NCBI RefSeq assembly: GCF_018986435.1
Contig: NZ_JAHMIN010000003.1
Span: 105,857-169,856 of the forward strand
Source of the DNA: Hahella sp. HN01
GTDB taxonomy: Bacteria; Pseudomonadota; Gammaproteobacteria; Pseudomonadales; Oleiphilaceae
Direction of reading: 5' to 3'
DNA length: 64,000 nt
The notes under the pieces were generated by a model. That model searched no databases. It was not told the origin of the DNA and worked only from the letters and a program-made list of their open reading frames with translations. Position numbers and translations under genes: made by a program. Positions 28,340 to 37,447 of this stretch are shown piece after piece. Position 1 is the first letter of the stretch, and the number at the start of each line of letters is the position of its first letter.

Positions 28340-29626
28340 ATGGATTACCTTGTTCCATTTAAGAAAAAGCCAACGCTCTTTGCTCTGGTTGGCGTAAACC
28401 TATTGTGCGCGCCGTTGGCCCTTCGTGCGGAGCCTCTGGAGGTTCGTCTTAGCGCCACGCAAGAATACTCAGATAATGTTACGAAGACTAAAGAAAAAAA
28501 AGATGACACCCTAACTAAAGTAGGGATCAATTTGGGTCAAACTCTTTCAAAAGGAGTGTATTCAAGTTCGTTATCAGCTGACTTTGGTTTTGAGCACTAT
28601 TGGGGGGACACATTTGGCGATGAGGTCACTACTGAAGCCACCTATAGTGGCAAATATAACTTTTCCCCTGCGCTTTCATGGTCTCTTAAAGACGAGCTTA
28701 CCGAAACTGTCCTGAATAGCAGTACACCGACCACGCCGGATTCAAGAGTGCGTAAGAATGTTCTTACTACTGGCCCAAGTTATCGAGTTGCGATGACCTC
28801 AGAGGACGACTTGGTTTTAGGCGCTAATTACAAACAAATCGACTTTGATAGCAATACCGCCGTTGATAGCAAGAGACAAACGGCGACGGCTGATTATATA
28901 CACCGCTTCGCCAGTGCACTGACGTTTACCTGGAGTAACAGTGGTGAGTGGGCAAAGTTAGATAATGATACTGACCTTGAAACACTGGAGTCTGAGGTAC
29001 GTTTTAGTAAGCAATATAATGATCTTACTACTAGTTTGGCGGTTGGTTTTACCAAGCTGAAAAGTGAGCGCGCTAACGTTACCAATGAGTCAGAAGATGT
29101 TACAGGCTCATTTAATGCCAATTATCAAGCTACTGCGGCTTTAGGGCTTTTTTATTCTTACAAACGTACACTGACTGATAGTGCTTCAGAAACTGTTTTT
29201 CAGGTTTTTGAAAGACCTATATCGTTTGGTTCCAGTGACAGCGTTCTATTGCAGGAGCATGTTGCTGGAGCAAATTATAGTCCGAATGCCAGAGATACTT
29301 TTCAGTTGTCAGGAGTTAGCAGTACAGAAGACAACGAAGGTGCTGGCTTTGAAGATAAAGAACACTCTTTGTCCGTTAGTTGGTCTCATAAAATCAACTC
29401 TAAATGGAGTTGGTTTGCTTCGTCGGAGTATACAAATAAAGAGGTTGGCGCTCGCAACGCGGACGAAGACTCGTATGACCATACACTTAGGTTAAACCAT
29501 AAATGGTTTAAAAATTTCAGCTCTCGATACTACGCGGAGTATGAAGTTAAAGACTCTTCGGATGGAGTAAATGAATTCGATGCGCTGACGGTTGGAGTCG
29601 GCGTCGACTACGTCCCCAACTTTTAA
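28340..29626 (+). CDS. Outer-membrane beta-barrel protein of the XrtA EPS locus
   Basis: 428 residues with an N-terminal signal peptide (cleavage likely after LRA, about residue 30) and alternating amphipathic strands rich in aromatic residues ending in VDYVPNF, a terminal phenylalanine as in outer-membrane proteins. It occupies the position of the TIGR03016 barrel in PEP-CTERM loci and may form the outer-membrane pore that pairs with the short OPX lipoprotein. Family assignment rests on composition and context rather than a sharp motif. Confidence 0.75.
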   Translation: MDYLVPFKKKPTLFALVGVNLLCAPLALRAEPLEVRLSATQEYSDNVTKTKEKKDDTLTKVGINLGQTLSKGVYSSSLSADFGFEHYWGDTFGDEVTTEATYSGKYNFSPALSWSLKDELTETVLNSSTPTTPDSRVRKNVLTTGPSYRVAMTSEDDLVLGANYKQIDFDSNTAVDSKRQTATADYIHRFASALTFTWSNSGEWAKLDNDTDLETLESEVRFSKQYNDLTTSLAVGFTKLKSERANVTNESEDVTGSFNANYQATAALGLFYSYKRTLTDSASETVFQVFERPISFGSSDSVLLQEHVAGANYSPNARDTFQLSGVSSTEDNEGAGFEDKEHSLSVSWSHKINSKWSWFASSEYTNKEVGARNADEDSYDHTLRLNHKWFKNFSSRYYAEYEVKDSSDGVNEFDALTVGVGVDYVPNF

Positions 29627-29650
29627 TCATTCAGCATACAGGTGGTTGTC

Positions 29651-30508
29651 TTGCAGAACGCCTTGACTATAGATGTAGAGGACTATTTCCACGTTGCAGC
29701 GCTAGCGGAATCAATCGGCGTTGATGAGTGGACGAGTCGGGAGTGTCGCGTTGAAAAAAATACGCGAGACTTGCTCGAGTTGTTTGATAAGAAAGGTGTA
29801 AAAGGCACTTTTTTTGTTTTGGGCTGGGTGGCGGAAAGATATCCTCATATTGTCACGGAGATTCATCAGGCGGGTCACGAAGTGGCGTCACACGGCTACA
29901 GCCACCAATTGGTTTATTCGCAGACTCCTGAAGTATTCAGGGAAGAAACCGCTAAATCCAAAGATATTCTGGAGAATATCATCCAGCAGCCAGTGGAAGG
30001 GTATAGGGCGGCAAGTTACTCAATAACAGCTAAGTCCAAGTGGGCGTTGGATATTTTGTGTGATTTAGGATTTAAGTGGGACTCAAGTATTTTTCCGGTA
30101 AGGCATGACCGCTATGGGATGCCGAACACGCCGGAAGACCCTTATCTTCTACAAGCGCCAAATGGCAAACAGATTGTGGAGTTTCCCTTAACTACTTGCC
30201 CTATTGGCAAATACAGGCTTCCTATCGCTGGCGGCGGCTATTTCAGGTTGTTTCCCTATTGGCTTACGCGTTGGGGGTTAGGGCGGGTCAATAGATTGGG
30301 TCGCAGTTTTATTTTTTACTTGCATCCATGGGAAATTGATCCGAAGCAGCCTCGAGTCAAGGCCAGCATGTTGTCGACATTTAGGCATTACAACAATCTG
30401 GATGTTTGCTTTTCCAGGTTAGAGGCGTTGCTCGATGACTTTTCCTTTACTACGGTTTCAGACGTGCTCAGGTCTCAGTCTATAGACTCTGCTCCAGTTG
30501 CGGTTTAA
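29651..30508 (+). CDS. Polysaccharide deacetylase, XrtA-locus type
   Basis: 285-residue NodB-fold deacetylase with the C-terminal DUF3473 segment of the PEP-CTERM group (TIGR03006). Metal and catalytic motifs: LTIDVEDYFHV, ASHGYSH, YRAASYSI and FYLHPWEID. It probably removes N-acetyl groups from the polysaccharide or its lipid-linked precursor; no signal peptide is seen. Start chosen as TTG at 29651 with AGGTGG five bases upstream; GTG at 29642 is possible. The gap from the barrel gene is only about 25 bases, with no ATPase gene between them. Confidence 0.9.
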   Translation: MQNALTIDVEDYFHVAALAESIGVDEWTSRECRVEKNTRDLLELFDKKGVKGTFFVLGWVAERYPHIVTEIHQAGHEVASHGYSHQLVYSQTPEVFREETAKSKDILENIIQQPVEGYRAASYSITAKSKWALDILCDLGFKWDSSIFPVRHDRYGMPNTPEDPYLLQAPNGKQIVEFPLTTCPIGKYRLPIAGGGYFRLFPYWLTRWGLGRVNRLGRSFIFYLHPWEIDPKQPRVKASMLSTFRHYNNLDVCFSRLEALLDDFSFTTVSDVLRSQSIDSAPVAV

Positions 30509-30516
30509 CGCCTTTT

Positions 30517-31887
30517 ATGAATGATGCTAACAATCTAGACAGCCTGAAGTTAAGGGAAGACCAGCTTAAGGCACGCAAGGGCGAACTGTCGCGCTTAATT
30601 GGCGAGGCTAAGAAAAATGGCTCCGATGCGGGTGAGCTCATTGTTGAAATGGGGGTAGTATCAGCCGAGTTTAAGGAAGTAACGGGTAAGATTAAGGATT
30701 TTAAGAAGGCGCAGCGCCAGCCGGTCGGACAATCGAGCGATGTGCTTTCGGATGGTCCGCCAGATAAGGCTAAGCAGGCGGAGAAGCTGCAACAGATTGT
30801 TGAGGAAGTCTCTTCTGCGCCTCAGATCTTAGGTCTCGCAGTCAAAGCATTTCGCGTCGTGGAAGTTGACTCCGAACCAGGTTTGCGAGCGTCTTGGGAG
30901 GAATACGTCGACCAACATCTACAGGCTTCCCCGTACCACAAGTTATGGGTGAAATCTTTTGTCGAGTCGGTGTATGGCCATCCATGTCGATTTATTTGTG
31001 CGCTTGATGAATCGAATAGAGTCGTCGGTATTCTGCCTCTTACTCAATTGAATAGCCGCCTATTTGGAAACTTTATTGTTTCTGCGCCGTATTTTAACTA
31101 TGGCGGAATTCTGGCTGACAGCAAACAGGTCGCACAAATGCTGCTCGCCGATGCAGTACGTTGGCGCGATCAGGTGGGAGCAAGTCACATTGAGCTGAGA
31201 CATTTGACGACATCCAATCTGGGATTGCCGCAACGTACTGAGAAGCTGACATTCTGGCTTGCGTTGCCAGAGCGAGAAGAAGAATTGTGGTTAAGCTTCA
31301 AGCCCAAAACTCGAGCGCAAATTAAGCGTCCTCAAAAGGAAGGTGCGGAAATCACTATCGGCGGCGCCGAGTTGTTGAATGACTTCTATGCTGTTTTCGC
31401 AAGGAATATGAGGGATCTTGGTACGCCAGTTTATGGGAAAAACTTTTTTCATGGTTTCCTTAGCTCATACGGAGAATCTGCTAGAGTTGTCATAGGCAGG
31501 TTAAATAAGACTGTAGTTGCATGCGCAATTGTAATTGGCTACGGGCGTCGCATGGAAATTCCCTGGGCTTCTACGTTGCAGGAAGCTAACAGCTCTGGAA
31601 TTAATATGCTGATGTACTGGGAAATACTCAAATTCAGCATTCATCAGAAGTATCAGATATTTGATTTTGGGCGCTGCACTGAAGGTAGCGGCACCTATAA
31701 GTTTAAACAGCAGTGGGGGGCGACTCCTGTCAGGTTGCATTGGGATTACGGCTTGGCGGAAGGTAGGGACGCGCCCAAATTGAACCCGGATAATCCGAAG
31801 TTCAAGTTGGTTATAGCAGTTTGGAAGAGGCTTCCTGTTTGGCTTACTAATACAGTGGGCCCGTTGCTGGTTAAGTACTTGCCATAG
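30517..31887 (+). CDS. FemAB-like acyl/aminoacyltransferase with N-terminal coiled coil
   Basis: 456 residues. The C-terminal part (about 120-456) is a FemAB/GNAT-fold protein of the type found in PEP-CTERM loci (TIGR03019), with GRCTEGSGTYKFKQQWGA near the end. FemX-type enzymes move amino acids from aminoacyl-tRNA. The first ~75 residues (KLREDQLKARKGELSRLIG onward, with VSAEFKEVTGKIKD) form a charged two-helix segment that resembles the tRNA-binding arm of seryl-tRNA synthetase. Whether it binds tRNA is inference. The next gene is the NRPS, 51 bases downstream. Confidence 0.8.
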   Translation: MNDANNLDSLKLREDQLKARKGELSRLIGEAKKNGSDAGELIVEMGVVSAEFKEVTGKIKDFKKAQRQPVGQSSDVLSDGPPDKAKQAEKLQQIVEEVSSAPQILGLAVKAFRVVEVDSEPGLRASWEEYVDQHLQASPYHKLWVKSFVESVYGHPCRFICALDESNRVVGILPLTQLNSRLFGNFIVSAPYFNYGGILADSKQVAQMLLADAVRWRDQVGASHIELRHLTTSNLGLPQRTEKLTFWLALPEREEELWLSFKPKTRAQIKRPQKEGAEITIGGAELLNDFYAVFARNMRDLGTPVYGKNFFHGFLSSYGESARVVIGRLNKTVVACAIVIGYGRRMEIPWASTLQEANSSGINMLMYWEILKFSIHQKYQIFDFGRCTEGSGTYKFKQQWGATPVRLHWDYGLAEGRDAPKLNPDNPKFKLVIAVWKRLPVWLTNTVGPLLVKYLP

Positions 31888-31938
31888 GCGGTTGATAGGC
31901 TTATCCGCCGCGTCGAACCTAAACTGCAGAGTAAAGTA

Positions 31939-34900
31939 ATGAGTAGCACTCTTGGGAATAGAGGGTGGAGGCGAGAGTTGTTTGCCGCCGCCAGGCAAAA
32001 AGAGTGGGGGTTGCCGGAAGCTCTAATTGCTGCAGCCGAGCGCTTCCCTGACTGTAGCGCAGTCAAGTCTGAAGATGGTCAATTCACATATTTAGAGTTA
32101 CTAAGTCACTCCTTGCTCGTGGCGGAGCGCCTCAAGATCTTGGGCGTAAAGTCAGGCGATAGGGTGGCTGTATGTGTTAATCGAGACCATTACCTTTCTG
32201 CTCTGCTTTTGGGAGTAGGGATGTTAGGCGCTGCTTATGTCCCTGTGGACCCCGCTTTCCCTGCTGAGAGAATTGCAATTATCCTTGAAGACGCGGATGT
32301 ATCGGCCGCTATCTATGAACCCTCTACGCAACCTCTGGTTGGAAGTACGCAAAATGTACTTTTGCTTGATAGATATGACCTGAACCCGCCGGGAGACGCT
32401 CTGCGTTCTTTTGATGAACTTAGAAGTGAATATCTGCGCATTTCTGAACGCCGAACCAATACGGCGGAATTGCTTGCTTATATTATTTTTACATCAGGCT
32501 CCACTGGAAGGCCTAAAGGCGTCCCAATTACGCATCGGGCGGCGATAAACTTTTTATATGGCGTCGACGATAAGATCGGAACGCAAGATGGCGACCGGTT
32601 TCTTGGTCTAACCACGATATCTTTTGATATCTCCGTGTTGGAGCTATTTCTTCCCATAGTTTTGGGGGGCTGCGTATATGTTTGTAAGAAAGGGGATGCG
32701 CTTTCTCCAGATCGACTGGCTGCAATAATCGAAGATAATCGCATCAACGTCTTGCAGGCCACGCCAGCTACCTGGCGGTTAATGTTGGAGCTGGGCTGGA
32801 AGCCGAATCAAGATCAGAAAATATTATGTGGAGGCGAAGCCTTCCCGTCAGACTTGGCCGCAAAGCTGCTCAGCAGCGCTGGTGAAGTCTGGAATATGTA
32901 TGGTCCAACAGAAGCCACAGTTTGGGTAACTAGCCATAAGGTTAGCTCAGAAGACATCGAGGCTGGCTTTATACCCTTAGGCGAACCATACGCTAATATC
33001 GAGTTACGTGTCGTTAATGAGAGCTTGCAGCCAGTTTGCACCGGCGGCTCAGGGGAGCTGTTAATCGGCGGAGAGTGTCTATCGCCAGGTTACTTTCGAC
33101 GCCCTGAATTAAATTCTGATCGATTTATATCTTTGGTTGAAAATGGTCAAACCAAAGCTTTTTATCGCACAGGGGACTTGGTCGAGCAGAGGCAAAATGG
33201 GCGTCTGCGTTATCTGGATCGCCTTGATAATCAAGTAAAGATACGCGGTTTTCGAATTGAATTGGGAGAGATTGAGGCCGCTTTGCAGCAGATCCCGGGA
33301 ATCGCGGATGCAGCTGTTGTCGCCGTATCTAATGCGGTAGGCGATAACGTCCTGGTAGGTTGTGTTCGGTTTGCCGGCGAAAAGCTTGCTTTTCCAGTTA
33401 TTGAAAAAGATCTGCGGAATACGCTGCCGTTTTATATGACGCCGGGATTGTGGCGAGTCTATGAAAGCTTTCCTCAGACGCCTAACAAAAAGATAGATAA
33501 AAAAGCGCTAAAAAAGGACGTTGAAGCGAGTCTATCGACGGCTGATGGCGTCGAGGCAAGCTTTGCCACAGATACGGAGCTTAGGCTTGCGAAAGTATGG
33601 GGGGCTGTTTTAGGCGCCGAGCCTAAAAGTCCCTATGACCATTTTAATGAATTGGGGGGGCATTCGTTGGCCTCTGCTCGTCTCTCGGTGGAGATTGAGA
33701 AAGAGTTTGGCAAATTCCTAAGCATTAATCTTTTGATCGCTCATCCACTCTTCATGGAGCAGTGTGAATTAGTCGCCTCTTTCTCCGAAGATGGTAATAG
33801 GCTGGACGAGTCGGCAAATAACGATAGAAGCTTGACCGATGGACAGAAACGTATTTGGTTTATATGTCAGTTGGCAGGCTCCAGTAGTGTTTTCAACGAG
33901 TCTGAGGCATTCATGCTGGAGGGCGTCTGGGAAGTTGATCAGTTAAAGCTTGCGATAGATGCCTTAATGAAAGCTACGCCAGCGATAAGGCTGCATTTAA
34001 ATGTTGATGATTTGAGCTGGGAGTTGCGCGAAGAGCCTGAGACGCCGTTGGAGGTTCGGGATTTATATTGGGATTCAGGCGCTCTTGATGCCTACCTACA
34101 TCAGGAGGCGAAAAGGGAGTTTAACTTTAGTGAGGAGTTATTAGTCCGCTTTGTAGCCTATGAGGCTGATGGAAAACTGATCGCAATACAGATGATTACC
34201 CATCATATTTTATTGGATGGAGTCTCTCAATTGCTGGTATGGAATCGGTTATTTGATTTATACGAACAATTGATAGGGGGGGCGGACTTTAAAGCTCAGC
34301 CGGCAGTGGGGTGGGATGGCGTCAATTTGGCGAGAGGTGGAGATGATTTACGAGAAAGTGTGGACTTCTGGAGGCAGGAGTTAAAAGGGCGCTTGCCAGC
34401 CTTAAGTCTCCCAACAGACTATCCACGACCGGAATATTTTGATTTTAAGGGACGACAATATTCTGCGCTTCTCGGTGAGGATGTTGCGAAGCGTTTAATT
34501 GCCGCTGCTCACTTAGTTCGCACCAGGCCCTTTGTTATATTGGTTTGCGCCTATGCGGCATGGTTGAAAAGAGCTTCTGGTGGAGAAGATATAGTACTAG
34601 GCACAGCTACAAGCGGTAGAGACTCCAAGGCGGGGCTCCATGATGCGATAGGCATGTTCTTTAATACGATACCGCTCAGGCTGTATAAACAGGAAAAGAG
34701 TCTTTTTGAGCAAGTTAAGTATGTTGAGCAAACTCTAAATCAGGCGCTCCTGCATGGTGAGCTGTCGTTCGATAAAATAGTTTCTGCGGCGCATGCTGAT
34801 CGAGACCCATCCAGGCCGACCCTGGCTCAGGCTTATATTACGTTTAATGACTTTTCTCAACGTAAAAGGGCGGTAAAAAATGCTGGCGCTCTGCGGCCGC

Positions 34901-36225
34901 TTCATGTTGATGCTGGCTATACCCAAGGTGAGATATTTCTATTTGTAGACTTTGATGGAAGGGATTTTACGTTCAGATTCCAGACCAGCACGGCGCTTTT
35001 CACCGAGCAAACCTCAAAATTCATGATCTCCGACTTTACTCATACACTCACCAACTTGATAGATAGTTTGGAAGCAGGTAAGTCCGAACTGAAGCTAGAA
35101 GGACAAGCTGGCTACATAGCTAGTAAGGCTTCTCCGGCGGAAGGCTTTGATCCAGACAAGTTGGCGACCGACCTGATGGTGAACGAAGCTCTGTTAGAAA
35201 AAGTAATTGGAGTATGGAAAGAGGTTTTGGAGCTAAACAGTCTTGATGCAGATGCTAACTTCTTTGAAGTTGGCGGTCATTCTATAAAGGCGCTACAGAT
35301 TTTTGACCAGTTGCATCGGAAATGTGGAATTAATGCGCCTTTAGCGCTGCTGTTTAAAGCGCCAACGCCAAAGTCTCTGGCGAAAGAGTTGGGGCGCATT
35401 TTGGTGGCGAATGATAATGCCCAAGAGGTTGATGCATACTCTCCGTCGCAGGAAGGAGAGGGCGCCCACTGGCGTAATATTGTCACGTTGTCGCCTGGAG
35501 GGGCGAAAACGCCACTGATATGTGTTCACCCTATTGGCGGGAATGTGCTGGCGTACAAGGCGTTGATTGATTTTGAAGGACTGAATCGACCGGTATATGG
35601 AATACAGTCGACAGGACTGGATGGCGCTAGTAAGCCATTCGAGTCTATTTTGGAAATGGCGGCGTATTATGCAGTCCAGGTAGAACAAACGTTTGCTAAA
35701 AAGCATGTTTGTCTCTTGGGGGGCTCTATGGGGGGAACTATAGCTATAGAATTGGCCAATGAACTTTTGGCTAAAGGCTTTAAAGTTGATTGGGTTATCC
35801 TGCTTGATACGATTGGTCCGTTGGCAAAAAATGAGCGTGAGAGTGCAGAGGTAGATAGGCGTGGCTTTTGGGAGAAGGCGATGCAAAGTTTTTCTGCGCG
35901 ATCTAAATATTATCTTCAGGTGGCTAAGCTAAGTCTCTATCGCGCCTTTAATCTTCGCTTGCCTCAAACATTGAGAATCTTCGACGTTCGTAGGGCTAAT
36001 AGAATCGCCATGGATAGACACCACGAACGAACCTATGGCGGCAGCGTGATTTTGCTGCGTTTGCCAATGGAAAAAGCGGGGGCGTACAGTTTTCCATGGT
36101 TGGGTTGGGAGAGGCATCTTACGGGGAGAGTCGAGGTAGAAACGGTGGACGCGGAGCACGCTCAGTTTCTGGAGTCAGATGAAGCAAAACGTGTGCTCGC
36201 TGGCTTTCTTCGTGAGCAAGAATAA
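31939..36225 (+). CDS. Nonribosomal peptide synthetase, A-T-C-T-TE
   Basis: 1428 residues. Adenylation domain about 25-525: A3 FTSGSTGRPKG (~185), A4 FDISVLE, A5 NMYGPTE (319-325), A7 YRTGDL (~408), A8 VKIRGFRIELGE, A10 lysine near 517. First carrier domain with Ser576 (LGGHSL). Condensation domain ~630-1060 with HHILLDG (755-761) and IGMFFNTIPLRL. Second carrier with Ser1115 (VGGHSI). Thioesterase ~1170-1428 with GGSMGG (Ser1263) and a late histidine (His1407). Hand alignment of the pocket gives D-I-L-Q-L-G-M-V-W-K, close to the code I recall for glycine (DILQLGLIWK). No second A domain, MbtH or phosphopantetheinyl transferase is in the window. Likely makes a glycyl or short peptidyl unit for EPS decoration. 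Confidence 0.9.
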   Translation: MSSTLGNRGWRRELFAAARQKEWGLPEALIAAAERFPDCSAVKSEDGQFTYLELLSHSLLVAERLKILGVKSGDRVAVCVNRDHYLSALLLGVGMLGAAYVPVDPAFPAERIAIILEDADVSAAIYEPSTQPLVGSTQNVLLLDRYDLNPPGDALRSFDELRSEYLRISERRTNTAELLAYIIFTSGSTGRPKGVPITHRAAINFLYGVDDKIGTQDGDRFLGLTTISFDISVLELFLPIVLGGCVYVCKKGDALSPDRLAAIIEDNRINVLQATPATWRLMLELGWKPNQDQKILCGGEAFPSDLAAKLLSSAGEVWNMYGPTEATVWVTSHKVSSEDIEAGFIPLGEPYANIELRVVNESLQPVCTGGSGELLIGGECLSPGYFRRPELNSDRFISLVENGQTKAFYRTGDLVEQRQNGRLRYLDRLDNQVKIRGFRIELGEIEAALQQIPGIADAAVVAVSNAVGDNVLVGCVRFAGEKLAFPVIEKDLRNTLPFYMTPGLWRVYESFPQTPNKKIDKKALKKDVEASLSTADGVEASFATDTELRLAKVWGAVLGAEPKSPYDHFNELGGHSLASARLSVEIEKEFGKFLSINLLIAHPLFMEQCELVASFSEDGNRLDESANNDRSLTDGQKRIWFICQLAGSSSVFNESEAFMLEGVWEVDQLKLAIDALMKATPAIRLHLNVDDLSWELREEPETPLEVRDLYWDSGALDAYLHQEAKREFNFSEELLVRFVAYEADGKLIAIQMITHHILLDGVSQLLVWNRLFDLYEQLIGGADFKAQPAVGWDGVNLARGGDDLRESVDFWRQELKGRLPALSLPTDYPRPEYFDFKGRQYSALLGEDVAKRLIAAAHLVRTRPFVILVCAYAAWLKRASGGEDIVLGTATSGRDSKAGLHDAIGMFFNTIPLRLYKQEKSLFEQVKYVEQTLNQALLHGELSFDKIVSAAHADRDPSRPTLAQAYITFNDFSQRKRAVKNAGALRPLHVDAGYTQGEIFLFVDFDGRDFTFRFQTSTALFTEQTSKFMISDFTHTLTNLIDSLEAGKSELKLEGQAGYIASKASPAEGFDPDKLATDLMVNEALLEKVIGVWKEVLELNSLDADANFFEVGGHSIKALQIFDQLHRKCGINAPLALLFKAPTPKSLAKELGRILVANDNAQEVDAYSPSQEGEGAHWRNIVTLSPGGAKTPLICVHPIGGNVLAYKALIDFEGLNRPVYGIQSTGLDGASKPFESILEMAAYYAVQVEQTFAKKHVCLLGGSMGGTIAIELANELLAKGFKVDWVILLDTIGPLAKNERESAEVDRRGFWEKAMQSFSARSKYYLQVAKLSLYRAFNLRLPQTLRIFDVRRANRIAMDRHHERTYGGSVILLRLPMEKAGAYSFPWLGWERHLTGRVEVETVDAEHAQFLESDEAKRVLAGFLREQE

Positions 36226-36258
36226 AGTGTCGAGAGGATTGGTTGGTAACTAACTTAT

Positions 36259-37356
36259 ATGAAGAACGTATTGCATTTAATCGACACCACTGGTCCTGGC
36301 GGCGCAGAGACTGTTTTCATCCAATTATTGAGAAATTTGTCCAAAGACAAATATCGACACTACGTTATTCTGCGTGGAGATGGATGGGTTGCGGATCAAG
36401 TCCGAGAGTCGGGCCTGGAGCCTGTATTTATCGACTCTAAAGGGAGCTTTAATCTTGGTTATGCTTGGGCGCTGGTGAAATTTGTCCGATCAATGAAGAT
36501 AGATGTGATCCATGCGCACTTAATGGGATCGAATGTATATGGTGCTCTTGTCGCCATGCTTACGCGGAAGCCGATGATAGCCACATTTCATGGAGGTGTT
36601 GATGTGGCGAAGCAGGAAAGGTTGTTGAATCTGAAGTTTAAGTTAATAAGCCTAGGGGCGGACTCTATCGTTTCTGTATCGAAGAAGCTGGAAGAAGAGT
36701 TAAAGCAAAGAGGGGAGCTTGAGAGTAGTAAGTTAAAGCTCATCTACAATGGTGTTGATCCTGGGCTCTTTTCGCGGCGAGGCGGGACGCTGAAGAGCGA
36801 GCTTGGCTTGCCTGACGGCGCGATTGTTGTGCTTTCCGTGGGTAATATACGCCCCGCAAAAGGCTATGAGCATTTGGTGGATGCTGCCGCCAAGATGAAG
36901 GGGGCCCAGGAGTACCACTTTGTCGTTGTAGGGGATCAGAAAAAGAGTCTCTATGAGGAGCTGTTGAGGCGAGTTGAGTCCCATGGCGGAGTGCCTAATC
37001 TGCACTTTCTTGGCTTTCGTTCAGATGTAAAGGATTTACTGGGGCAAGCGGATATCTTTCTTTTAACTTCTATAAGTGAAGGGTTTTCCATAGCGACAGT
37101 TGAAGCCATGATGGCAGGTTTGACAGTTGTCGCGACTCGAAGTGGTGGGCCAGAGGAAATCATTGAAGATGAGGTTTCAGGCCAATTGATTCCCGTAGGA
37201 GACTCGGAAGCAGTTAAAACGGCTTTGCTCAAGCTCAGGGATAAAGAGTATGCGGATAAATTGCGTCAGGCGGCGTTAAGCTCTGCAAAAGAGAGGTTTT
37301 CTCTAGTAAACATGGTGCGAGACTATGAGGGCCTATACGACAAACTCACTGCATAG
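36259..37356 (+). CDS. Glycosyltransferase family 4
   Basis: 365-residue retaining GT-B enzyme. N-terminal motif DTTGPGGAETVF is the usual acceptor-side glycine loop; the donor-side signature is SISEGFSIATVEAMMAGLTVVATRSGGPEEI with the paired glutamates. Follows the NRPS by 33 bases and likely adds one sugar of the EPS repeat. Sugar specificity cannot be inferred. Confidence 0.9.
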   Translation: MKNVLHLIDTTGPGGAETVFIQLLRNLSKDKYRHYVILRGDGWVADQVRESGLEPVFIDSKGSFNLGYAWALVKFVRSMKIDVIHAHLMGSNVYGALVAMLTRKPMIATFHGGVDVAKQERLLNLKFKLISLGADSIVSVSKKLEEELKQRGELESSKLKLIYNGVDPGLFSRRGGTLKSELGLPDGAIVVLSVGNIRPAKGYEHLVDAAAKMKGAQEYHFVVVGDQKKSLYEELLRRVESHGGVPNLHFLGFRSDVKDLLGQADIFLLTSISEGFSIATVEAMMAGLTVVATRSGGPEEIIEDEVSGQLIPVGDSEAVKTALLKLRDKEYADKLRQAALSSAKERFSLVNMVRDYEGLYDKLTA

Positions 37357-37384
37357 TCTTCCTAGAGGAGCTTTGCAATAGCGG

Positions 37385-37412
37385 TCTTGCCCAGTCTTAA
37401 GACTGGGCAAGA
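37385..37412. terminator. 28-base perfect palindrome between convergent genes
   Basis: Left arm TCTTGCCCAGTCTT is followed directly by its exact reverse complement, with no loop bases. It lies between the ends of the GT4 and ATP-grasp genes. It lacks a T-run, so it could end transcription both ways only weakly; a protein-binding dyad is an alternative. Confidence 0.6.
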
Positions 37413-37447
37413 TGAATGTGCGATGTTCTCAGTACTTTGGCGAAGTT

